Source of the DNA: Gammaproteobacteria bacterium
GTDB lineage: Bacteria; Pseudomonadota; Gammaproteobacteria; HK1
Assembly (NCBI GenBank): GCA_022822245.1
Contig: JAJECB010000315.1
Span: 1-27,759, forward strand
DNA: 27,759 bases
Reading direction: 5' to 3'
Positions 14,670-21,828 of the stretch are shown piece by piece. Below the pieces are notes generated by a model that was not told the origin of the DNA, searched no databases, and saw only the letters and a list, made by a program, of their open reading frames with translations. Position 1 is the first letter of the stretch. Each line of letters starts with the position of its first letter. Position numbers and translations under genes: made by a program.

Positions 14670-16318
14670 AGCACCACCCGGGCGATCTCGCCCACTTCGC
14701 CCGCCTCCCCGATGCGAGAGGTCACGAGCAGGACCTGGTCGGTGCGGCTGTCGGCGTGCAGCGTCGCGCCGGCGAGCGGGTTGCCCGCGCGCAGGAACCC
14801 CTCCTGGTCGGAGGAGAGCACCCGATCGCTGAACCCCGAGAGAACCAGCGTCTCGCCCTCGCGCACCCGCTGTGTGACGCTGATCCCACGGGAGCGGAAC
14901 TCCGGCAGCTGAATGAGGTTGGTCGCGTTGCCGAAGACCTCGAAGGTGGGCGGGTCCTGCAGGCTCGCGAAGATGCGCAGCATCACCTCGCCCGGGCCGG
15001 TGATGCGCCCGACGTAGCTCATCGCGAAGCCCGAGGAGATCGAGCCCGGCCGAAGCTCCGTCGACACCCCGCCCTCGTTGGCCGTGGTCGAGATCTCGGC
15101 AAGGTAGGTGTGGCGCACGAGCTCGTAGTACTGCGCCGGCGCGCCGTTGAGCGCCGGCACGCCGGCCGAGAGCACCCGCGACACCGTGCCGAGGCTGCGC
15201 AGCGCGCGCAGTGTCACTTCGAGGGAGTTGCGGCCCGCTGCGCTGCCCGGGCGCACCACGCCCACGCTCTGCGTGCCCGGCAATCCCTCGAACACGACGT
15301 CGTAGGCGCCGCCCGCGATGGAACGCAGCGCGGCGCTGAAATCGGTCTGGAAGTCCGCGCCGGAATCGCGGGACACCGAGAACACGCGCACCGTCACCTC
15401 GATGGGGCGCAGCACCGTGCGGTTGACGTGGCGGAGATAGCGCCCCACGCGGCGCACGTCCGCAGGCAGCCCCGTCACCGTGACGCTCGCCTGCGCCGGA
15501 GAGACCCCCACCTGCGTTTCGGCCGAAATCAGGCCGGAGACGGCCTCCTCGATCTCCGCCCAAGGGTCGTACTGGTACTGCGTCTGCAGGGCCTGCCGGG
15601 CGAAGTCCGCAGTGGAAGTCTCTCCGCTGCCCGATGCGCCCCCGGAGGTCGTGCTCTCGACGCGGTACTCCTGAAGGCCGCCGAGCGCGTGGAGCTGGTA
15701 CACCGCGCTCATCGTGCGCACCACCTCGATTGCCGAGCGCGCGGGGGCGAAGGTCCACTCGTAGCCGAGCGCCTGGGTCCATTCGTCGAGGAGCTCGGCA
15801 AGGGAGCCCTGCCAGCGCGCCTCGTGGCCGAGCACCCGATCGCCTCTGCGCTCGTAACGAGGCGCCGCGCGCCCCTCTGCCCTCGGCGGTGCGCGTCCGA
15901 CGAAGCGCACCGCGAGCCCAGTGGCGGCGCTGATGTGCTGCGCCATCTCCGGTGCCGTCATCCCGCGCTCGAGCGGAATCGAGATCCCGTCCTCACCGAG
16001 GAAGCGCTCGGGCAGATCGTCCTTCGCGCTCGCCAGGAGCGGGTGAAGTCCCGTGTAGGGCCGCTGCGTCTCCACGTGCAGCACCGCCGGTGCGCTGAGC
16101 GGCACGTGGCTTCGCCCGAGCGCCGTGGCGACGTCGTGGCCCACTGCTTGCGCGCTCGCGGCGACGCGGGCCGACTCCTCCGGTGCCCACTGCGCGCATC
16201 CGGCGAGCATCGCACACAGCGCGAACGCCGCCCTCCGCGCCCCGGCGCGGCAGCGCAGGCGAGTTCCGCCGGCGCGGAGCGCCGGGCGGCCCGCGCACCC
16301 CTCAGAGTGCGGGTGCAC
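14666..16318 (-). CDS. pilN: PilN-like outer-membrane secretin lipoprotein
   Basis: About 550 residues. A lipobox LAGC places the lipid-modified Cys at residue 41 of the GTG 16318 reading, a long leader with a basic stretch and FALCAMLAGC. N-terminal periplasmic domains follow (MAQHISAATGLAVRFVG; a ring-building domain near ASVTVTGLPADVRRVGRYLRHVN), then the secretin domain with RVREGETLVLSGF and NPLAGATLHADSRTDQVLLVTSRI. It forms the outer-membrane pore for the thin pilus. GTG 16318 is the only plausible start before the lipobox; its RBS is weak. It is the first pil gene of the operon here: pilL and pilM, usually upstream, are absent and decayed modules occupy that position. Confidence 0.9.
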   Translation of the reverse strand: MHPHSEGCAGRPALRAGGTRLRCRAGARRAAFALCAMLAGCAQWAPEESARVAASAQAVGHDVATALGRSHVPLSAPAVLHVETQRPYTGLHPLLASAKDDLPERFLGEDGISIPLERGMTAPEMAQHISAATGLAVRFVGRAPPRAEGRAAPRYERRGDRVLGHEARWQGSLAELLDEWTQALGYEWTFAPARSAIEVVRTMSAVYQLHALGGLQEYRVESTTSGGASGSGETSTADFARQALQTQYQYDPWAEIEEAVSGLISAETQVGVSPAQASVTVTGLPADVRRVGRYLRHVNRTVLRPIEVTVRVFSVSRDSGADFQTDFSAALRSIAGGAYDVVFEGLPGTQSVGVVRPGSAAGRNSLEVTLRALRSLGTVSRVLSAGVPALNGAPAQYYELVRHTYLAEISTTANEGGVSTELRPGSISSGFAMSYVGRITGPGEVMLRIFASLQDPPTFEVFGNATNLIQLPEFRSRGISVTQRVREGETLVLSGFSDRVLSSDQEGFLRAGNPLAGATLHADSRTDQVLLVTSRIGEAGEVGEIARVVL

Positions 16319-16763
16319 TGCGGTCCCGGGATCGTCTCCCGGTCGCGTCGTGCGTCCTACTCGCCTTTTTCGGAGGGGGTGGGAAGGGATTGGCTCTGTA
16401 CGTCATGCTCACAACTCCACCGACTGGCCGAGTTCACAACCGACCGGTTCCGCGAGCTTCTCTATTGACGTACTGAGTAGTGTTCTGGCGGCTGAATGGT
16501 GTTCTGGCGGCCGAACGTAGTGATTGCTCTGTGTGTGCTCGCGACCGTCGCTTGCCGGTAATGGGCTTTTAGCCGCCCCGGATGCTACGCGGGCGCTTTT
16601 CGGGGTGTCAATAGCCGATGTCCGGGGTGCCGGACGCCGGCCTTCGGTGGTGGTGTCGTGCGCTGAAGCAGTCCGTTTCGTGGCGCCGCGCGTTCAGGTT
16701 TCGACAACGGGAGTCGGGCGAGGCGCATCGTGCTGCGTTCGTGTCTCTTTACACTGCAGCCTC
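16319..16763. other. Gene-free region with a 19-bp-spaced direct repeat
   Basis: No convincing gene. It should hold the pilN promoter (minus strand), but I see no clear one. Two copies of TGTTCTGGCGGCYGAA occur at 16481-16496 and 16500-16515. Closely spaced direct repeats like these are found at IS21-family ends, so this may be a leftover IS end. TTGACG at 16465-16470 could be part of a plus-strand promoter. The open frame from 16524 is not supported by its composition. Confidence 0.4.
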
Positions 16764-17035
16764 GTGGGTATCCGTCACAAAGGCCTGCGTGAACTCTACG
16801 TGCGCGACAGCGGCCGCCGATTGCCGGCGCACTTCGCGCCCCGTGTGCGGTACCTCCTGACGATGCTCGATGACGCGCGCGGCCCGCAGGACATCAACCG
16901 TCCGGGCTCCGCTTGCGTCCTGGCGACCGGAGCGGCCAGTGGAGTGTGTGGGTCTCTGGAAATTGGCGCATGGTTTTCCGCTTCGCGGCGGGCGAGGCGG
17001 TCGACGTTGACTTGGTCGACTATCACAGGAGATGA
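16764..17035 (+). pseudogene. higB: HigB-like toxin, frameshifted
   Basis: Frame 1 from GTG 16764 gives VGIRHKGLRELYVRDSGRRL and on through PRVRYLLTMLDDARGPQDINRPG, the HigB (RelE-superfamily) N-terminal half. The frame then changes near 16905, and the other frame continues LRLRPGDRSGQWSVWVSGNW and on to RMVFRFAAGEAVDVDLVDYH, the conserved second half. One missing base near CCGGGCTCC explains it. HigB toxins cleave ribosome-bound mRNA; this copy would be truncated before its catalytic C-terminal part. HigA follows after 4 nt. Confidence 0.8.
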
Positions 17036-17039
17036 AACT

Positions 17040-17298
17040 ATGGGGAAGATGACCAACCCGGCTCATCCGGGAAAGTGTCTGCGAGAGAGCGTGCGCGCCG
17101 TGGGCTGGACCGTCACCGAAGCGGCCCGCCATCTCGGGCTGAGCCGCGTCATGGCCTCGCGGCTGCTCTCCACAGGCGCGCCTGACGGCAGCCACGGCGC
17201 TCGCCATCGAGCGCCTCGAGTGGAGTGACGCGGAGTACTGGATGCGCCTGCAGGCGAGCTACGACCTTGCCCAGGAGCGGCGACGGCGGGCCGCATGA
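17040..17298 (+). pseudogene. higA: HigA-like antitoxin, frameshifted
   Basis: ATG 17040 with GGAG upstream gives NPAHPGKCLRESVRAVGWTV and TEAARHLGLSRVMASRLLS, the helix-turn-helix half of HigA (the NP-HPG-xLRE motif is diagnostic). After 17170 the frame shifts; the other frame reads ARLTAATALAIERLEWSDAE and on to YWMRLQASYDLAQE, the normal HigA second half. A single extra base explains it. The DNA-binding half might still be made, but toxin pairing is likely lost. Both partners broken implies a dead module. Confidence 0.8.
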
Positions 17299-17611
17299 CG
17301 CCTTGGCCTCGCCTCGCGGCTTCGCCAGCCCGAGGCGGCCGGACCCGGATGCCGACGCTCTCGCTCCGCATCCGGCCCGCGGGATCAGCCACTATCCCTG
17401 TCGGCTTCCAGTGCTCCGGGCTTCCTTGCTTGACGTGCACGGTGACGACGCAGCCCCCGCACGAGCACAAAATCTGGTGCCCGATGGCCAGCGCGGCCCC
17501 CATCCCTTGGGGTCGCGCTCAACGTGCGATCCGCACTCCCCCCTTGATCTTTTTCGCCGGCTCGTTCTAGGGTGGAATAAGGAAGAGCCTTCTCGAGGAA
17601 CTCTATGTAGA
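17299..17611. other. Gene-free region upstream of repC with a possible promoter
   Basis: No supported gene. TTGATC at 17544-17549 followed after 18 nt by TAGGGT (17568-17573) is a weak candidate promoter for the repC leader. CTCTA-TG-TAGAG at 17601-17612 is a small palindrome just before the terminator hairpin. The rest shows nothing recognisable. Confidence 0.35.
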
Positions 17612-17717
17612 GCCTGAAAAAGAAAAACCGCCGGTGACGCGGCGGTTTTTCGTCGGAAATTCCCCGGCCGTGAAAGGGCCAAATACCAGGGGCGTTCCAA
17701 TCACCATCAAGGGACGC
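17612..17717 (-). ncRNA. Putative antisense (countertranscribed) RNA over the repC leader
   Basis: On the minus strand a consensus -35 and 17-bp-spaced -10 (17752-17724) point to a start near 17717, and a GC hairpin followed by TTTTTCTTTTT ends the transcript at about 17612, giving ~100 nt. It would be complementary to the repC mRNA leader, ending about 90 nt before the repC start. In repABC plasmids a small antisense RNA of this kind in front of repC controls initiator level, copy number and incompatibility. The promoter and terminator are visible; transcription and function are inferred. Confidence 0.55.
17623..17650 (-). terminator. Rho-independent terminator upstream of repC
   Basis: AAAAACCGCCG / CGGCGGTTTTT, an 11-bp stem with loop GTGACG. 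Read on the minus strand, the stem is followed by TTTTTCTTTTT, an excellent U-tract, so it terminates minus-strand transcription; on the plus strand TTTTT also follows the stem and may give partial termination of repC transcripts. Confidence 0.85.
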
Positions 17718-17723
17718 GAGGGA

Positions 17724-17752
17724 ATGCTAGTGGCCGGTTTCGGCCCTGTCAA
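17724..17752 (-). promoter_or_regulatory. Promoter of the antisense RNA
   Basis: Minus strand: TTGACA (17752-17747, perfect -35), 17-nt spacer, TAGCAT (17729-17724, 4 of 6 to the -10 consensus). This is the best sigma70-type promoter I see in the window, and it faces away from repC. Confidence 0.6.
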
Positions 17753-17804
17753 CCCCGTGGTGGCCTCCTCTGCGGCCGGGAACTCAACCATTTCGGAGAG
17801 TCCC

Positions 17805-19115
17805 ATGCCCATCGAGCCCACACTGCAAAGTGCCAACAACCCGAGCGGCGGACGCCGCCAGAGCATCCACCACGCCCGTGCCCGCGACCGGGCCGAACGT
17901 GCGAGGGCGCAAGGAGGCCTGCGCGAGGGGGCCAACCCCTACACCCTCCTCCCGGTGCTCCACGATCTCTGCGGACACACTGGCTGGACGCCCGCGCTGG
18001 TGCGCACGCTCGAGCTTCTCATGCGACCCATTCCGCGCACTGATTGGTATGCTGGGTGTCCGGTGAACTACCGCCCCGTCAAGGATCTCGCCGAGGACCT
18101 CGGCATCACCCCGCGGGCATTTCGCTACCAGGTCGAGCGGTTGCTCGAGCTCGGCGCGCTCGACTTCAACGACAGCGCGAACTTCGCCCGCTACCGCGCC
18201 CCGGGCAGTCCGGAGACTCCCACCCAGGCCTACGGCTACGATCTGGCGCCGTGCATCCTGCTCTTCGACGAGGCGTCTGCGCTGCTCGAGCGCCTGCGCG
18301 CCGAGCGCTTCGCTCTCAGAGGCCTTCGCGCTCACGTGAGCGCGTTGCGCCGGCGCGTGCGCATCCTCCTCCTCGATCCTGATAACCGGCGCGCGCTCGG
18401 GCGCCACGCCTCACGGGTCGAGCGAGACTTCGAGCCGCTTGCCACGGAGCGCCCGGGCCGCCTGATGCGCGAAGCCCTGGAGCTCCTCGTGGAGCGGCTC
18501 ACCGGGCTTCTGGAGCGCTGCTACGGATACTTGAGGTCCAGTCTGCCCCCGCCCCCTCGTCCCGATGAACAAGCTGTGGACAAGTCCTTGAAATCTCAAA
18601 CAACCGCCAAGAATCTTTTCCGCCCCGACGGAAAATCACTTCCGTCCTTACATACAGATACAAACTCCCCTGCATCAACCTCCGTTTGTAGTCGTCCCGA
18701 CCAAGGCCAAAACGGAAAAACCACCCGAAACGCCACGTTCAGTCAACTCGTTGCGGCCATGCCGGACACGGTCGCCCATCAGCTCCCTCGGGACAAGCTC
18801 CTCGAGCCCGCTACGATTACCCCCGATGAGCTGATCGACGCCTGCGCAGCCGTACGCTCCAGCCTCGGTATCTCTCCGCACGCCTGGCGCGAGGCGAAAG
18901 AGCTCGTCGGGGGACGCCGGCGCGCCACGCTGCTCATCGTGACCGCATCGCGAAGCGCCGAGGACTGGCCCGCCGAGCGCAGAGTACGCAACCCCGGAGG
19001 CTTCTTCCGCGCCCTCGCCCGCCTTGCCCATCAGGGCCAGGCCGATCTCGGCGCCTCCATTCACGGCATCATCGCCCATCGCGTGGCCACCGCACGAGCA
19101 TTTCCGAGACTGTGA
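17805..19115 (+). CDS. repC: RepC-type plasmid replication initiator
   Basis: 436 residues from ATG 17805 (GGAG upstream); the frame is open to 17634 but that part overlaps the antisense-RNA region. The N-terminal winged-helix region has CPVNYRPVKDLAEDLGITPR, AFRYQVERLLELGALDF, NDSANFARYR and AYGYDLAPC, matching the RepC pattern (recognition helix, the RxSANGKRY-like element, and the AFGFDLSP motif). A linker follows, then a C-terminal domain LGISPHAWREAKELVGG and RNPGGFFRALARLAHQGQADLG (RP-C C-terminal type). RepC binds its origin inside its own gene in repABC plasmids. Here repA and repB are not adjacent; separate partition genes lie 1.7 kb downstream. Expression is probably limited by the antisense RNA upstream. 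Confidence 0.85.
   Translation: MPIEPTLQSANNPSGGRRQSIHHARARDRAERARAQGGLREGANPYTLLPVLHDLCGHTGWTPALVRTLELLMRPIPRTDWYAGCPVNYRPVKDLAEDLGITPRAFRYQVERLLELGALDFNDSANFARYRAPGSPETPTQAYGYDLAPCILLFDEASALLERLRAERFALRGLRAHVSALRRRVRILLLDPDNRRALGRHASRVERDFEPLATERPGRLMREALELLVERLTGLLERCYGYLRSSLPPPPRPDEQAVDKSLKSQTTAKNLFRPDGKSLPSLHTDTNSPASTSVCSRPDQGQNGKTTRNATFSQLVAAMPDTVAHQLPRDKLLEPATITPDELIDACAAVRSSLGISPHAWREAKELVGGRRRATLLIVTASRSAEDWPAERRVRNPGGFFRALARLAHQGQADLGASIHGIIAHRVATARAFPRL
18575..18730. other. Candidate origin of replication inside repC
   Basis: This stretch is clearly AT-richer than its surroundings. It begins with TGTGGACAA (18575-18583), one mismatch from a DnaA box read on the minus strand (TTGTCCACA), and contains the inverted repeat GACGGAA/TTCCGTC (18627-18633, 18640-18646). 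In repABC plasmids oriV lies in an AT-rich part of repC. The protein here is a low-complexity linker, which leaves the DNA free to serve as origin. Position and composition are seen; origin function is inferred. Confidence 0.45.
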
Positions 19116-19121
19116 GACGCA

Positions 19122-19400
19122 GTGCTCTCGGAGACTCCTTCGCTCACGGGAACTCCGAGGCACGCGCTGCTTGCGGCGAATGCGGAGCACATCGCCAGAT
19201 GCCACGAAGATCCACCGCAACCCTGGATGGATGAGCCGGAACGCTTCGTGGCCGTGCCCTGGTTCGCGAACGCGTGACTGCCCTTCATGCGTTGGGAGGC
19301 CCTTGTCTTCACGCCGGCCGCCTTTGTGCGCCACGGAACGCCGGTTCACCCCTCGGATTTCGATGCCCCGGGGCGGGGACGATCCTTGCGAGGACACAGA
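19122..19400 (+). pseudogene. Broken ORF upstream of the nucleotidyltransferase remnant
   Basis: In one frame, from GTG 19122: a 51-codon piece (RHALLAANAEHIARCHEDPP, then MDEPERFVAVPWFA) ends at a TGA at 19275. The same frame resumes with MRWEALVFTPAAFVRHGTPV and HPSDFDA, running up to the next gene's start. An in-frame stop therefore splits what was probably one small gene of about 90 residues. I do not recognise it; its position suggests the partner of the following nucleotidyltransferase-like gene. Confidence 0.4.
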
Positions 19401-19940
19401 GTGAGCAAAGCGCTTCTGCCAAAGACGGAACTCCTCGATCTGTTGGATGCGCTTTCGCAACGGCTGTGCCGCAGACGGACCGTGGCAAGGCTCTATGTGA
19501 TTGGCGGTGTCTGCATGGCGCTCGCCCATGATCGAGATCAGTTCACCGAGGACGTCGGTGTGCGCATCGATGCAGGACACGAAGCGCTCGTAAAGGCTGG
19601 CGAGCGAGGTCGCAGATGAGTGTGGCCTACCCCGAGGTTGGGGCTAAACGACCAGGTGATGAGCGCCATGGATCTGGGAACGGACATGTGTGCACAGACA
19701 CTGTACGAATCACCCCATCTCGTAGTCACCGCCGGAGCAAGTGCCGAGTATCTCCTCGCGATGAAGCTCGCCGCCGGACGCGACAAGGACATAAGCGACA
19801 TCGAGCACCTGCTTCACCACCTGAACATCACGCGAGCAGATCAAGCGCTGGAAATCTACCAAGCCGTGATGCCTGGCGCGGAGCGACGATCCCGGGTACG
19901 GGCACTGCTGGCCCGCGCTGGCGGCGACCCTGCCGTGGTT
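19401..19940 (+). pseudogene. DUF6036-like nucleotidyltransferase (AbiEii-type), frameshifted
   Basis: GTG 19401 with AGGA upstream begins LPKTELLDLLDALSQRL, then VARLYVIGGVCMALAHDRDQ and FTEDVGVRID: the GG-xxMAxA motif and a T-x-D-x-D-like catalytic segment that here reads TEDVGV, so one acidic residue is lost. A stop (19617) interrupts frame 1; a short out-of-frame stretch ASEVADECGLPRGW bridges to LNDQVMSAMDLG and on to ASAEYLLAMKLAAGRDKDIS, which are family motifs in the first frame. Two compensating indels near 19598 and 19642 explain this. The family includes toxin-like nucleotidyltransferases of TA or abortive-infection systems. Inactive as read. Confidence 0.65.
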
Positions 19941-20319
19941 GACGGCACCCACCGGCGGCTCGAAACGGGAAGTTGCGTGGCTCGCAGCCTTGGCAGCCGA
20001 CGGGTACCCGCGCTACGACGTCGAAAGGACGCCCGACGGGTTCACGCTTGCGGCGCAGAGCACTGCGGACGCGCCAAGACAGGTGTTGGGGCAGGGGCTG
20101 ACGCTGCACGCACCGTCGCTCATGGAGTGTGGACATCGCGGGTGGTCCGTCGCGGCGATAAGCGTCATCCAGGGATTCACAGCGGCGAGGCTGGCAAGGG
20201 TCGCGGTTGCCACCACATGGCGAAATGGGGTCCGCTATCCGACGGGCGTGGATTCGGCATTCCGCCATGGCATCGTCTCTCGGAGTTCCCGACACCGTTC
20301 AGGTCCTCCGGCCGATTAG
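19939..20319 (+). other. Uncertain ORF after the nucleotidyltransferase remnant
   Basis: A TTG-initiated frame of 126 codons. The first ~65 residues (KREVAWLAALAADGYPRYDV, ERTPDGFTLAAQS) look protein-like; the rest, ending HGIVSRSSRHRSGPP, does not. No RBS and no family recognised. It may be a decayed gene fragment or chance. Confidence 0.25.
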
Positions 20320-20350
20320 CGTTCCCACGGGATTAGGTCCAACCCCCATC

Positions 20351-20506
20351 GACATCGCCGGAGGCGCGCATACGCCCGGTTCCTTCGGGACGGCGACGCG
20401 ACGGTGCGCAAGCCCCGGCGACGGTCCCGCCCAAGCCCGAGGGCATGGGCATGCCAGGGAACGTGGCGCCCTCCGCGCCGCTGCGCTGCGCATTCAGGCT
20501 GTAGGG
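20351..20506 (+). repeat. Structured inverted-repeat element, copy 1
   Basis: About 150 nt, about 75-80% similar by eye to the reverse complement of 22851-23010. By eye it folds into several helices: 20366-20371 with 20404-20409, 20375-20378 with 20386-20389, and a nested GCCC/GGGC pair at 20429-20450. It is not in a supported gene and lies just left of the partition locus. Possible roles: structured RNA, recombination site or mobile repeat. Function unknown. Confidence 0.5.
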
Positions 20507-20522
20507 AGCGTACCCACAGCAG

Positions 20523-20840
20523 TAGTTGACTCGAGTGCATTCGAGTTCACTTTGTGCCTTGCCCACTAGTTGACTGGCCTACTAGTCGGCAAGTTGCCCG
20601 GTTCGGCCGATCACGCTGTGGAACACGACGAATCATCGCATCTCCAGGGCGCTTGCAAGCCGAATCCCTCGACACCGTTTCCGTTCTGGATGCGCAGTTG
20701 TGCGCTACAAAGGCCCACCGACTCTGACAAGTGCACTGCAACGCAAAACCGCCCAATCGACAAGCGACTGATCCGCCTTGCACAACAACCCAGGGCAAGT
20801 AAACTAGGGCCCTTGTTGACTAGTCGTCTCAGAGGCTAGT
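20523..20840. promoter_or_regulatory. Candidate centromere/operator region of the par locus
   Basis: This 318-bp gene-free stretch carries TAGTTGACT (20523), CACTAGTTGACT (20564-20575), TACTAGTCGG (20580-20589) and TTGACTAGTCG (20816-20826). The palindromic core ACTAGT appears three times here and twice more at 21452-21473 at the end of parA, where it reads GTCAACTAGTGA and TACTAGTCC. ACTAGT should be very rare in DNA this GC-rich. Repeats with a short palindromic core upstream of parA are typical of type Ib centromeres that double as operators. The sites are seen; the role is inferred. Confidence 0.6.
20778..20805 (+). promoter_or_regulatory. Likely parA promoter
   Basis: TTGCAC (20778-20783), 16-nt spacer, TAAACT (20800-20805). 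Transcription would start near 20812, beside the ACTAGT site at 20819-20824, so a partition protein bound there would repress the operon. Candidate by consensus only. Confidence 0.45.
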
Positions 20841-21488
20841 GTGAAAGTAGTCTCCGTTATTGCGCAAAAGGGCGGATCGGGCAAAACCACCCTCAGTGTC
20901 GCTACGGCCTGTTCGGCAACTGCAAGCGGTCTGTCTGCCGTGATTGTGGATCTCGATCCTCAAGCCACAGCCGCAAGTTGGGGTGATCGGCGCACTTCGG
21001 AGAGTCCGGCGGTCATCTCGGCCCAGGCGCCTCGCCTTTCTCGCATCCTCGATGCGGCCGCCACCCAGGCAGTCGACCTGGCAGTGGTCGACTCCGCTCC
21101 GCGGGTGGAGCAAAGCGCCGTGGCTGCGGCCAAGGCAGCCGACCTCATTCTCCTTCCGTCTCGTCCTGCCGTGTACGACCTCGAAACCGTACTTACGACA
21201 GTCGAGCTTGTCCGTGCGGTAGGTCGCGACGTGCCCCTGTTGTGCGTCCTCAACGGTGTGCCGCCCCGCGGACCGCGCGAGCAACAGGCCCGTGAGGTCC
21301 TTGCGGATCTGGGCGTTGCTGTTTGCCCGCACTGCATCGGCCTTCGGGCGGCTATCGACTACGCGGCTGCGTTGGGCTTGAGCGCCCAGGAGTATGAACC
21401 ACGGGGCAAGGCCGCAGCGGAGATTGGCGCAGTTTACTCTTCAGTGTGTCAACTAGTGAACTTGCCTACTAGTCCAGGAGCTAGCTGA
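20841..21488 (+). CDS. parA: ParA-family partition ATPase
   Basis: 215 residues, the short ParA form without an N-terminal DNA-binding domain. Deviant Walker A KGGSGKTT at 10-17, VIVDLDPQATAASWGDRR (switch region), VDLAVVDSAPRV (Walker B-type) and LILLPSRPAVYDLETV. GTG 20841 follows GAGG by 5 nt. It binds ATP and DNA nonspecifically and moves the centromere complex. It is followed after one base by a small ribbon-helix-helix gene, the usual type Ib pairing, in which the small protein, not ParA, is the operator-binding regulator. Two ACTAGT sites lie within its last 12 codons. Confidence 0.93.
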   Translation: MKVVSVIAQKGGSGKTTLSVATACSATASGLSAVIVDLDPQATAASWGDRRTSESPAVISAQAPRLSRILDAAATQAVDLAVVDSAPRVEQSAVAAAKAADLILLPSRPAVYDLETVLTTVELVRAVGRDVPLLCVLNGVPPRGPREQQAREVLADLGVAVCPHCIGLRAAIDYAAALGLSAQEYEPRGKAAAEIGAVYSSVCQLVNLPTSPGAS

Positions 21489-21489
21489 T

Positions 21490-21819
21490 ATGGCCAAGCC
21501 CGCGAATTTGCGCCAAGCAATTCTCGACCAGGCAATGCGTGGCGAGACCACCCACCAGGAGCCCTCCGCGCCAGCCACATCCCAGCCTGGTCCCGAGCTC
21601 ATCGGCAGGCCGCACCTTCCGAGCCGACAAGCCAGCCGCATCGGCAAGGCGAGCGTTACTGGATATTTTGTCCCCGCAGTGCGTCGGCAGCTGCGAAAGC
21701 TCGCGGCAGATTCGGACACGACGATTCAGGCCTTGCTGGGCGAAGCTCTAAACGATCTGTTCGCCAAGCACGGCCTCCCCGAGATCGTCGAACCCGAGCA
21801 GGGTCCGTCCGGTCGCTAG
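21490..21819 (+). CDS. Small ribbon-helix-helix partition protein (ParG-like)
   Basis: 109 residues. The N-terminal ~50 residues are Pro/Ala-rich and flexible. The C-terminal part KASVTGYFVPAVRRQLRKLA and on to DTTIQALLGEALNDLFAKHG has the strand-helix-helix order of RHH proteins, with the short strand at SVTGYF. In ParG-type systems the flexible arm stimulates ParA and the RHH dimer binds centromere/operator repeats. ATG 21490 has AGGAG upstream (21475-21479) and follows the parA stop by one base. The ACTAGT repeats nearby are the obvious candidate targets. I give no symbol because sequence identity to named proteins cannot be checked. Confidence 0.75.
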   Translation: MAKPANLRQAILDQAMRGETTHQEPSAPATSQPGPELIGRPHLPSRQASRIGKASVTGYFVPAVRRQLRKLAADSDTTIQALLGEALNDLFAKHGLPEIVEPEQGPSGR

Positions 21820-21828
21820 CGTGGCGTA

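Noticed and set aside
13458..15782. 774-codon reading of pilO with a long N-terminal extension
   Set aside because: The extension overlaps pilN in another frame and is Arg/Gly-rich; the GTGA coupling at 14669 gives the natural start.
16524..17228. 234-codon ORF as one protein
   Set aside because: It is the frame-joined remains of higB and higA plus upstream non-coding sequence.
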